A stretch of DNA of 64,000 bases from Limnomonas spitsbergensis (Eukaryota; Chlorophyta; Chlorophyceae; Chlamydomonadales): positions 2,583,001-2,647,000 of the forward strand of contig JAYJMM010000009.1 in NCBI GenBank assembly GCA_037349105.1, given 5' to 3'. The notes beneath the pieces were generated by a model, which worked only from the letters and a program-made list of their open reading frames with translations, searched no databases and was not told the origin of the DNA. How positions within the stretch are numbered: the stretch's first letter is position 1; each line of letters begins with the position of its first letter. The position numbers and the translations under genes were made by a program. This document shows, one piece after another, positions 12,776 to 24,700 of this stretch.

Positions 12776-15700
12776 GTGTGAACAACAACCCCGGGTGTGA
12801 ACCATTACCCCAGGGCCGCTATGAGAGGCAACCCTGCTAGATGACCCGGGTGTGAGGTACCATTATGCAACACCCATAGCAACAGCCTGCAGTATATTAA
12901 CCTTCACCCCCCAAACCCCCGACCTGCGCTGCTCTCCCCACCCCACCCCACCCCCACTCCCTTCCCCTGGCAGGCGACATATGGCGTTTGTGAAAAAGTG
13001 TATGCTGTGTAGCAGCTGTAGTACCAAAAAGCAACACCAAGTGCAACAGCCCCTGCTGTCGTCATTTAACCTTCACCTCCTTCCCCACCACCACCCATAC
13101 GCTGCCTCCCTCCCCTAGCAGCTGTAGTACAAAGAAGCAAAACCAATGGCAACAACCTGTGCTGTCATTTAATGTTTACCCCCCCCCTCCCCCCCTTCCT
13201 TTACACACAGACCACATGGCTGTGGTGACCAAGTCCATGTCGTGGAGTAGCTGTAGTACATCAAAGTAACACCAACGGCAACAACCTGTGCCGTCATTTT
13301 ATGTTTACCCCCCCCCCCCCCCTCCCCTTTAACACTCCCTTCACACTCAGACCACATGGCTGTGGTGAACAAGTCCATGCTGTGGAGCAGCTGTAGTACA
13401 GCAAAGCAACACCAAGGGCAACAACTGCCGTCATCTAAATTTACCCCCCCCCCCCCCCCCTTCTCCCCTCCCCCTTCACACACAGACCACATGGCTGTGG
13501 TGAACAAGTCCATGTCGTGGAGCAGCCGCAACTGTGCCTTCCCCACGCCCTTCCTCCACAACCCCTGCTTTTCATCGACTCAGGTAAATGAAGGGGGGGG
13601 TGAATGAATGAGAGGGTGGGGGGGAGGTGTAAGCCCGCCAGGCTGTGCGACTAAAGGAGTAAGTACAGCTGCAGCTGTGCCTTCCTCACGCCCTTCCTCC
13701 ACAACCCCTGTTTTTCATTGACTCAGGTAAATGAAGGGGGGGGGAATGCCCAGCAAAAATCGGGTCGGTGCTTCTGCTGCTGCGCCCTTCTCATCCGCTT
13801 TCCCCCCCCCTGCTGTTCCTGGAATTGAATATCAACCGCGTGGTTTCCAATTATTCCGCCTGCTGCTGCGTTCAATCAAAATCACAATCCCCCCCTCCCC
13901 CCCCCCCACACACACATATGTTCCTGAAAGTGTCAACTGCGTGGTTTCCAATTATTCTGCCTGCTGCTGCGTTCAATCAAAATCACAATCTACCCTTCCC
14001 CTCAAAATCACAATCCCCCCCCCCCACACACACACACCCCTCTGTCCCTGAAGGTTCACGCCAACTCTGTGGTTTTCAGATCATATACCTGCTGCTCTGT
14101 TTCTCTAAACCACGTTCTTCCCCCCACCCACCCCCCTCTGTCCCTGAAGGTTCACGCCAACTACGTGGTTTTCAGATCATTTGCCTGCTGCTCTGTTTCT
14201 CTAAACCACGTTCTTCCCCCCACCCACCCCCCTCTGTCCCTATAGGTGCACGCCAACTACGTGGATTGCGTGAGGTGGCTTGGCAACCTGGTGAGAGGCA
14301 GGCCCGGACGCATGAAGCATTCGACCTGGTGGAATACAGGCCATAAACAGTAACCATATGAAAATGGTAACGGCGCGGATGTGGCTACAGCCCCAAGCTG
14401 CGTTGTTTCCTTAACATTCACGCCCCAATAGGGCGTAGCTTTCTTTCTTTCTAACCATATGAACCACCATGAACCACATTGACCACCAACCTATTGAGGG
14501 ACAGGCCATAATTCTGAAGCCCCAGATCCAGGCCAAGGGCATGCCCTGATTCCTTAACCCTAAGACATCTATCCTGAACCCTTAGCCCCCAACCTTGGGC
14601 CCATGTCCTAAGAAGATGGCTTTCCAGTATGGATGATGTTAAGGCATGAGGGTCGCAAGATCCCGCACGATCTCGCAAGATCCCGCCCGATCTCGCATGG
14701 TCCCGCAATATCTCGCAAGATCCCGCAATATCCCGTAAGGTACCGCAATATCTTGCAAGATCCCGCAAGATCTCGCAAGGTACCGCAATATCTCGCAAGA
14801 TCCCACAAGATCTCGCAATATACCGCAATATCTCGCAAGGCACCGCAAGATCTAGCAAGGTACCGCAATATCTCGCAAGGCACCACAAGATCTCGCAAGA
14901 TACCGCAATATCTCGCAAGATCCCGCAAGATCTCGCAAGGTACCGCAATATCTCGCAAGGCACCGCAATATCTCGCAAGGCACCGCAATATCTCGCAAGG
15001 TACCACAAGATCTCGCGTTCCCGCAAGATTCCGCAAGATCTCGCAAGATCCCGCAAGATCTCGCAAGATCTCGCAAGATCCCGCAAGATCTCGCAAGATC
15101 CCGCAAGATCTCGCAAGATTCCGCAAGATTCCGCAAGATCTCGCAAGATCCCGCAAGATCTCGCAAGGTCCCACAAGATCTCGCAAGGTTCAACAGAATC
15201 TCGCAAGGTCCCGCAAGATCTCGCAAGATCTCACCATAACCTGCAAGATCTTGCAAGATCTCACCATAACCTGCAAGATCTCGCAAGATCTTGCAAGATC
15301 CTGCAGGATATGGCAAGGTTCTGCCGCCGTTTATTTGTTATCGCCTTGCGCCAGCAGGCGTGTGAGCCCTAGGCTGGGGCCCGTGGGGACCAAATATTTC
15401 CTGGCCTACCGCTGTTTGCCCGAGCAGCAGGAGTGGCTACCCTAGGCTTCACAGACATAGGCCACGATGCAGCTGAAGTGCGATAAATAAAAACAAGCAT
15501 TGCACCTGTCTTCATGCCAGCTCTCCAATGCGTCCCACGCCTAATCCCTTAACCCTAAAAGAAAACGAGATAATGCAATCCATCATCTTGCAATCTAATT
15601 CAGTGGCAACGTTAGTCTTTTTTCGCTTTGCAAACTTGTTTTGAAAAATGCCGGGAGAAAGGGGAGAAATTGTGTTTTTCTCCCAGTGTACAATTTTTCC

Positions 15701-18700
15701 GCCTATCTGTTGAGGGGCGATCCCTGAAAACGAGATGTCACGATCCATCACCGTGCATTTAACAAAGGCGATGTCAGCCTTCTTCCGCCTGTTTTTAAGC
15801 ATTTTTGCTTTCCGTACTCATGTTTTTGACCTGGCTCTGAAGAGTGGCGATCCCTGAAAACGATACCCGGACCTCCCACCCCATCAGGTTTTACGCTAGA
15901 GCATCCATCCCAAACCCTAAATCTAAAACACTATCTCTAATCATTGGCATTGATCCGCTAGCCCTAAACCCCAAACCCAAAACGCTACATTGTCGACCCT
16001 AAATCGTGAACCCCAACTCCCAAACCCTACATCGTCAACCCCCAACCCCTTGATCCTGATATCTCCCCATTTCATCCGATCTCTCCCGATATCTTTACAG
16101 GTTCTATCCAAGAGCGTTGACTACGAGATCCTGCTATGGAAGCCGGACTGCAGCCAGGGCGGCACCGTAGCCACCACCTTCCACCGCCTGCAGGTGGGGT
16201 TTAGGGGGTTAGGGATCATTTGTGTAGGGTTTTATATGTTTACCTGATAAGGGTTGACCTTGGCGGCAAGGGCGACACCGTGGCCACCACCTTCCACCGC
16301 CTGCAGGTTGGGTTTAGGGGGTTAGGGATCATTTGTGTAGGGTTTTATATGTTTACCTGATAAGGATTGACCTTAGCGGCAAGGGCGGCACCGTGGCCAC
16401 CACCTTCCACCGCCTGCAGGTGGGGTTTAGGGGGGTTAGGGATCATTTGTGTAGGGTTTTATATGTTTACCTGATAAGGGTTGACCTTGGCGGCAAGGGC
16501 GGCACCGTGGCCACCACCTTCCACCGCCTGCAGGTGGGGTTTAGGGGGTTAGGGATCATTTGTGTAGGGTTTTATATGTTTACCTGATAAGGGTTGACCT
16601 TGGCGGCAAGGGCGACACCGTGGCCACCACCTTCCACCGCCTGCAGGTGGGGTTTAGGGGGTTAGGGATCATTTGTGTAGGGTTTTATATGTTTACCTGA
16701 TAAGGATTGACCTTAGCGGCAAGGGCGGCACCGTGGCCACCACCTTCCACCGCCTGCAGGTGGGGTTTAGGGGGGTTAGGGATCATTTGTGTAGGGTTTT
16801 ATATGTTTACCTGATAAGGGTTGACCTTGGCGGCAAGGGCAGCACCGTGGCCACCACCTTCCACCGCCTGCAGGTGGGGTTTAGGGGGTTAGGGATCATT
16901 TGTGTAGGGTTTTATATGTTTACCTGATAAGGGTTGACCTTGGCGGCAAGGGCGACACCGTGGCCACCACCTTCCACCGCCTGCAGGTGGGGGTTAGGGG
17001 GTTAGGGATCATTTGTGTAGGGTTTTATATGTTTACCTGATAAGGGTTGACCTTGGCGGCAAGGGCGACACCGTGGCCACCACCTTCCACCGCCTGCAGG
17101 TGGGGTTTAGGGGGTTAGGGATCATTTGTGTAGGGTTTTATATGTTTACCTGATAAGGGTTGACCTTGGCGGCAAGGGCAGCACCGTGGCCACTACCTTC
17201 CACCGCCTGCAGGTGGGGTTTAGGGGGTTAGGGATCATTTGTGTAGGGTTTTATATGTTTACCTGATAAGGGTTGACCTTGGCGGCAAGGGCAGCACCGT
17301 GGCCACCACCTTCCACCGCCTGCAGGTGGGGTTTAGGGGGTTAGGGATCATTTGTGTAGGGTTTTATATGTTAACCTGATAAGGGTTGACCTTGGCGGCA
17401 AGGGCAGCACCGTGGCCACCACCTTCCACCGCCTGCAGGTGGGGTTTAGGGGGTTAGGGATCATTTGTGTAGGGTTTTATATGTTTACCTGATAAGGGTT
17501 GACCTTGGCGGCAAGGGCAGCACCGTGGCCACTACCTTCCACCGCCTGCAGGTGGGGTTTAGGGGGGTAGGGATCATTTGTGTAGGGTTTTATATGTTTA
17601 CCTGATGAGGGTTGACCTTGGCGGCAAGGGCGGCACCGTGGCCACTACCTTCCACCGCCTGCAGGTGGGGTTTAGGGGGTTAGGGATCATTTGTGTAGGG
17701 TTTTATATGCTTACCTGATAAGGGTTGACCTTGGCGGCAAGGGCGGCACCGTGGCCACTACCTTCCACCGCCTGCAGGTGGGGTTTAGGGGGTTAGGGAT
17801 CATTTGTGTAGGGTTTTATATGTTTACCTGATAAGGGTTGACCTTGGCGGCAAGGGCGACACCGTGGCCACCACCTTCCACCGCCTGCAGGTGGGGTTTA
17901 GGGGGTTAGGGATCATTTGTGTAGGGTTTTATATGTTTACCTGATAAGGGTTGACCTTGGCGGCAAGGGCGGCACCGTGGCCACTACCTTCCACCGCCTG
18001 CAGGTGGGGTTTAGGGGGTTAGGGATCATTTGTGTAGGGTTTTATATGCTTACCTGATAAGGGTTGACCTTGGCGGCAAGGGCGGCACCGTGGCCACTAC
18101 CTTCCACCGCCTGCAGGTGGGGTTTAGGGGGTTAGGGATCATTTGTGTAGGGTTTTATATGTTTACCTGATAAGGGTTGACCTTGGCGGCAAGGGCGACA
18201 CCGTGGCCACCACCTTCCACCGCCTGCAGGTGGGGTTTAGGGGGTTAGGGATCATTTGTGTAGGGTTTTATATGTTTACCTGATAAGGGTTGACCTTGGC
18301 GGCAAGGGCAGCACCGTGGCCACCACCTTCCACCGCCTGCAGGTGGGGTTTAGGGGGTTAGGGATCATTTGTGTAGGGTTTTATATGTTTACCTGATAAG
18401 GGTTGACCTTGGCGGCAAGGGCGACACCGTGGCCACCACCTTCCACCGCCTGCAGGTGGGGGTTAGGGGGTTAGGGATCATTTGTGTAGGGTTTTATATG
18501 TTTACCTGATAAGGGTTGACCTTGGCGGCAAGGGCGACACCGTGGCCACCACCTTCCACCGCCTGCAGGTGGGGTTTAGGGGGTTAGGGATCATTTGTGT
18601 AGGGTTTTATATGTTTACCTGATAAGGGTTGACCTTGGCGGCAAGGGCAGCACCGTGGCCACTACCTTCCACCGCCTGCAGGTGGGGTTTAGGGGGTTAG

Positions 18701-21700
18701 GGATCATTTGTGTAGGGTTTTATATGTTTACCTGATAAGGGTTGACCTTGGCGGCAAGGGCAGCACCGTGGCCACCACCTTCCACCGCCTGCAGGTGGGG
18801 TTTAGGGGGTTAGGGATCATTTGTGTAGGGTTTTATATGTTAACCTGATAAGGGTTGACCTTGGCGGCAAGGGCAGCACCGTGGCCACCACCTTCCACCG
18901 CCTGCAGGTGGGGTTTAGGGGGTTAGGGATCATTTGTGTAGGGTTTTATATGTTTACCTGATAAGGGTTGACCTTGGCGGCAAGGGCAGCACCGTGGCCA
19001 CTACCTTCCACCGCCTGCAGGTGGGGTTTAGGGGGGTAGGGATCATTTGTGTAGGGTTTTATATGTTTACCTGATGAGGGTTGACCTTGGCGGCAAGGGC
19101 GGCACCGTGGCCACTACCTTCCACCGCCTGCAGGTGGGGTTTAGGGGGTTAGGGATCATTTGTGTAGGGTTTTATATGCTTACCTGATAAGGGTTGACCT
19201 TGGCGGCAAGGGCGGCACCGTGGCCACTACCTTCCACCGCCTGCAGGTGGGGTTTAGGGGGTTAGGGATCATTTGTGTAGGGTTTTATATGTTTACCTGA
19301 TAAGGGTTGACCTTGGCGGCAAGGGCGACACCGTGGCCACCACCTTCCACCGCCTGCAGGTGGGGTTTAGGGGGTTAGGGATCATTTGTGTAGGGTTTTA
19401 TATGTTTACCTGATAAGGGTTGACCTTGGCGGCAAGGGCGGCACCGTGGCCACTACCTTCCACCGCCTGCAGGTGGGGTTTAGGGGGTTAGGGATCATTT
19501 GTGTAGGGTTTTATATGCTTACCTGATAAGGGTTGACCTTGGCGGCAAGGGCGGCACCGTGGCCACTACCTTCCACCGCCTGCAGGTGGGGTTTAGGGGG
19601 TTAGGGATCATTTGTGTAGGGTTTTATATGTTTACCTGATAAGGGTTGACCTTGGCGGCAAGGGCGACACCGTGGCCACCACCTTCCACCGCCTGCAGGT
19701 GGGGTTTAGGGGGTTAGGGATCATTTGTGTAGGGTTTTATATGTTTACCTGATAAGGGTTGACCTTGGCGGCAAGGGCGGCACCGTGGCCACTACCTTCC
19801 ACCGCCTGCAGGTGGGGTTTAGGGGGTTAGGGATCATTTGTGTAGGGTTTTATATGTTTACCTGATAAGGGTTGACCTTGGCGGCAAGGGCAGCACCGTG
19901 GCCACTACCTTCCACCGCCTGCAGGTGGGGTTTAGGGGGTTAGGGATCACGTTAGGGGTCAACTGGTTTAAAGGGCTAGTGTTGATTTGTTTAGGGTTTG
20001 CTACGAGATGTTCTGTTGATAAGGTTTAGGGTTTGCTACGAGATGTTCTGTTGATAAGGGTTTAGGGTTTGCTACGAGATGTTCTGTTGATATGGGTTTA
20101 GGGTTTGCTACGAGATGTTCTGTTGATAAGGGTTTAGGGTTTGCTACGAGATGTTCTGTTGATAAGGGTTTAGGGTTTGCTACGAGATGTTCTGTTGATA
20201 AGGGTTTAGGGTTTTTTACGAGATGTTCTGTTGATAAGGGTTTAGGGTTTGCCACGAGATGTTCTGTTGATAAGGGTTTTGGGTTTGCTACAAGGGTGGC
20301 ACCGCTGGCACCACCTTCCACAGGCTGCAAGGAAGGTTTAGGGGTTCAGCAGGTTTAGGTTTTAGGCCATTGATAGGTTTAGTCTTACGTAAGATTTCAA
20401 TGCGTAAGCTCAAGTGCCAGTATTCCCCAATTTATGCCTGTGAACCCTCCCTTCATGCAGAAAATCATTCTCCTTGAGAGCGGGATGCTTTTTTTGCGCC
20501 GGGATTACCCCATTCCTTTCTTTTTTCTTCTTAAGGAGTTCTGTTTATATGTCGTTGCGTATCCTTCAACCCCGCCCCTGACCTTCCTCCTATTACGGGA
20601 ATGCGATGGATACAGCTACGTCGGGGTTGGGGAATTCTCCCATCCTTTCTCTCTTCTGTCCGTGAACCCTCCCCCCCCCCCGGCCCTCCCTCCCTCCCAC
20701 CGCTCCACCAGAAATTCCCAAACAAGTTTGGTTTGGAGACTCCACTGTTGCTGTCTTTCGTCCGCCAACCCTTAGCTCCCCCTTCCCAGCCCTCCCACTG
20801 CTCCACCAGTAAATCACCCCACCCCCACCCCTGGCCCTCCCCCCCCACATCCCCACCCCTGACCCTCCCCCCCCCACCCCCCCACCCCTGACCCTCCCTC
20901 CCCACATCCCCCCCCCACCCCCCCTGACCCTCCCTCCCCCCCCACATCCCCCCCCCCACCACCCCACCCTGACCCTCCCTCCCCCCCCCACCCCACCACC
21001 CCCACCACCCCACCCTGACCCTCCCTCCCCCCCCACCTCCCCCCCCCCCACCACCCCACCCCCACCACCCCACTACCCCCCTCCAAAATTTCTAAGCAGT
21101 TTGGTTCGGGGGTTAACCTTGTCTTGCTGTCTTTTGATCGTAAACCCTGACCTCACCCCCGGCCCCACCCTCCCCTGGTCCTGAAATCCCTCCCAGAAAT
21201 CCCCCCACGGCCTGACCACCCCTCAAGAAATCCCCCTCAGCCCAATCCTCCCCCTCGGTCCTGCCTTCCCCCCCCAGAACACCCCCCCCCGTCCTGCCTT
21301 CCCCCCTCCAGAAATTTCCACTGCCGGAGAGCAAAATGTGGTTTGTGCGCTTCTCCCTGGACAGCAGCTTCTCACTCCTGGCGTGTGGCAACAGGATGGG
21401 GAGGGTCTACCTGTACAACCCGCACGAGGTGTGAACTTGTGCATACAAGTGTGAACACTATACTCTGAAAGTGTGGACACATGAGGCAACATAATGGGAA
21501 GGGTGTATATGTGCAACTTGTACACTCAGTGAATTGATGCACACTTTGGTATATTGGACTCTGGAAGTGTGAACACGTGTGGGAGTTGGGCTACCTCCAC
21601 AACGGCATGAGCTGTGGTCGAGCCCTGCAAGTGTGAATCGGTGCTAACGCAAACAAATGAGGTTGGAATGGGTTATCAAAGTGTGAATTGGCTAAACATA

Positions 21701-24700
21701 AAGTATGGATGTGCACGGCTGAGAGATGCGCGGGATGAAGCTCTTCAACCTGTACAAGATGTGTCTCACAAATCTCGTGATTTTGTAATGCGTGAAGCAA
21801 AAGTATGGAAGGGGTTCCTCAAGAGTGTGAATTTGTATGAATTTGACAAGCATGAATAACTGTCTCCGCCCCCGAACTTGGACATGTACATGTTTGTGTC
21901 ACCCACTAAATCTCACTTCGCTGCTGCCTCCTCCGCCCAGCCTTCACCCGCCAACCCGACGCCACTGAGGACCGGGAAGAACACTGCAGTGGTGAGTCCT
22001 TAGGATCCTACATCTACTCAGGTCCTGTTCTGAGCTGCCGTGCCTTGAGACGCTGTAGTCGTACCTGGGTATTTGCTCAAGTGTAGCTGAATGGCTACTG
22101 AATGGTTGCCGAAGTGTAGCTGAATGGTTGCCGAAGTGTAGCTGAAATCTAGTAGCTGATTACGTAGACAAAGACTAAATGCTTATATGCTGTTATGCCT
22201 GAATGTGGGGCAGACTGGATTGCTGTCTGGAATGTGGCTGCGATGTAGCTGAGATGTAGCTGATATGCACTGGAAAGATGTGGTTGCAAAGTAGCTGAGA
22301 TGTAGCTGATATGCACTGGAAAGATGTGGTTGCAAAGTAGCTGAGATGTAGCTGATACGCACTGGAAAGATGTTGCTGCAAAGTAGCTGAGATATACCTG
22401 AGACAAACAGGAAAGATGTGGCTGCATAGTAGCTGAGATGTAGCTGAACTGTAATGAAAATAGTAATAATGGCATGCCTGCATGTAAGGCAGACGATCAT
22501 ATTGCGTTGTTGTCTGGGGTGTAGCTGCAGAGTAGCTAAATTATAATACCTGAAGTGTAGCTGAATTGTAGCTGAATTGTAGCTGAAGTGGTATGAAAGA
22601 GACGATGCTGTGCTGCCTGCTTGTTTGACAGCAGCACTGTTGTTCTGCTTACATGTCAGACAAACCGCTGTGTCGCACTGGTGTGTCGTACATAGCTGCA
22701 TGGTAGCTGAAGTGTAGCTTAAGTGTACCTGAAGTGCACTGAAAGCGGCATTGCTGTGCTGCCTGCAGGTGCGGCAGACCGCTGTGTCGCGAGACGGCAC
22801 CACTGTGCTGGCTTGCTGCGAAGATGGGACGGTCTGGCGGTGGGACAAGGTGGGTGAGCATGGGCGTGGATCATTCAAGAAATGGATGCTTTCTGGCTGC
22901 ATACTGGCCTAGGTGGGACAAGGTGGGTGGTCGTGGTCGTGGGCGCGTGTCAGATCTCCTGCATTGAAGGACTGGATGGTTGCGTCAGTCGTGCGTAACC
23001 ACAGGACGTGCTGCATACTGGCGGCCTAGGCCTATGCTGCACTTTTTCATTAACCCTCACGCCCCTGCGGGGCGTACTTTTCCTTCTATCTTACTGCTCC
23101 ACACCAGCCTGCTGTCAGGATTGGGGCAGCGTCGGTGGGTGTGGGCGTGGATCAGGTTTGCTGTTTTTCAGCACCCCAATCGCCATTCGCACATAGCCGC
23201 GGTGCATGCATGCTGGCTGCATGCTGGCCTACAGGGTAACCCGGTACGGAATACGGTACGGATACGGTACGGATACGGTACGGATACGGTACGGATACGG
23301 TACGGATACGGTACGGATACGGTACGGATACGGTACGGATGCGGTACGGATACGGTACGGATACGGTACGGATACGGTACGGATACGGTACGGATACGGT
23401 ACGGATACGGTACGGATACGGTACGGATACGGTACGGATACGGTACGGTACGGACATAATGGGATGGGCTAGTAAGAAAATGGACAATACGGTAGTTCCA
23501 AACGGTACGGTCAAACGGCACGGTGTGGTCCGGGATACGGTACGGGATTTTGGCAATACGGCCGTACTGGGTAACCCTGCAGGCCTAGATGGGTGGTTGG
23601 CCTGGCCTGACAAGGTGGGTGGTTCTGGACGCGGATCAGGCAGACTGCTTTGAAGAAGAAGAAGAAGAAAACTGCTTTGCAGCACTGGCCATTAGCACTT
23701 AGCCGCAGAGCATGCTACTTGCTGGCCTACTGTGAGGATGGGGGCGGCTTGTTCATGGGACGGGGCTGTGGGTGTGCTTTGTCGACCAGTGAAACTGCAT
23801 TTGAGCACTCCTATCGCCATTCGCCATTAGTACATGGCAGCGGTGCATGCATTCTTGCTGCATGCTGGCCTAGGTGGGACAAAGGTCGGTGGTTGTGGGC
23901 GTGGATCAGGTCGGTTGCTTTGTAGCGATCAATCGCACGCCTCTGCGGACAGGGAACGCGATCAAGGGCTGATGGGAGGAATTTCCTGAGAGCCCACCAA
24001 TTTATAAGAGCACGATTCACATGTGTGAATCACAGGCCTTCGCGGACAGCACAGGTGGTCATCAAGGGCTGCTGGGAGGACCTTCCTTAGAGCCTATAGA
24101 GCCTAACAAGTCTGACGAACAATGTGTTTTCGAAATTGCAGGCCTACGCGGACAGCGAAGGCGGTCATGGGCCGCTGGGATGAACTTTCAAAAAGAGCCC
24201 ACCAATACATAAGTGCACAATTTGTTTGTGACTTACAGGCCTCCGAGGACAGTGAAGGTGGTCCGGGGCTACTGGGCGGACCTTCCACCGAGCAAGCCTG
24301 CCAATATCTAAGAGCAAGGTGGTGTGTAAATCGTAGGCCTCCGCGGACAGTCAAGGGCTACTGGGCGGACCTTCTTCAGAGCCCGCCTGCCAATGTCTAA
24401 GAGCAAGGTGGTGTGTGAATCGCAGGTCTCTGCAGACAGTCAAGGGCTACTGGGCGGACCTTCTTCAGAGCCCGCCTGCCAATGTCTAAGAGCAAGGTGG
24501 TGTGTGAATCGCAGGTCTCTGCAGACAGTCAAGGGCTACTGGGCGGACCTTCTTCAGAGCCCGCCTGCCAATGTCTAAGAGCAAGGTGTTGTGTGAATCG
24601 CAGGCCTCCGCGGACAGTCAAGGGCTGCTTGGCGGACCTTCTTCAGAGCCCACCTGTCAATGTCTAAGAGCAAAGCGGTGTGTGAATCGCAGGTCTCTGC

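Larger units (their letters stand above)
22905..23900 (+). repeat. scattered copies of EED exon G 3' edge and donor
   Basis: AGGTGGGACAAGGTGGGTGG and variants at about 22910, 23605 and 23870 repeat the end of exon G (GTGGGACAAG) with its GTGGGT donor and about 25 bases of intron. They are several hundred bases apart, not in tight tandem. Confidence 0.75.

Noticed and set aside
14451..15445. Overlapping frames on both strands ([22 protein letters not shown])
   Set aside because: Artefacts of the 10-bp array.
20531..21086. Gly-rich minus-strand frames
   Set aside because: Complement of C-rich intron sequence in front of EED exon E.
23152..23685. [11 protein letters not shown] and [11 protein letters not shown] frames
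   Set aside because: Artefacts of the 11-bp array, open on both strands.
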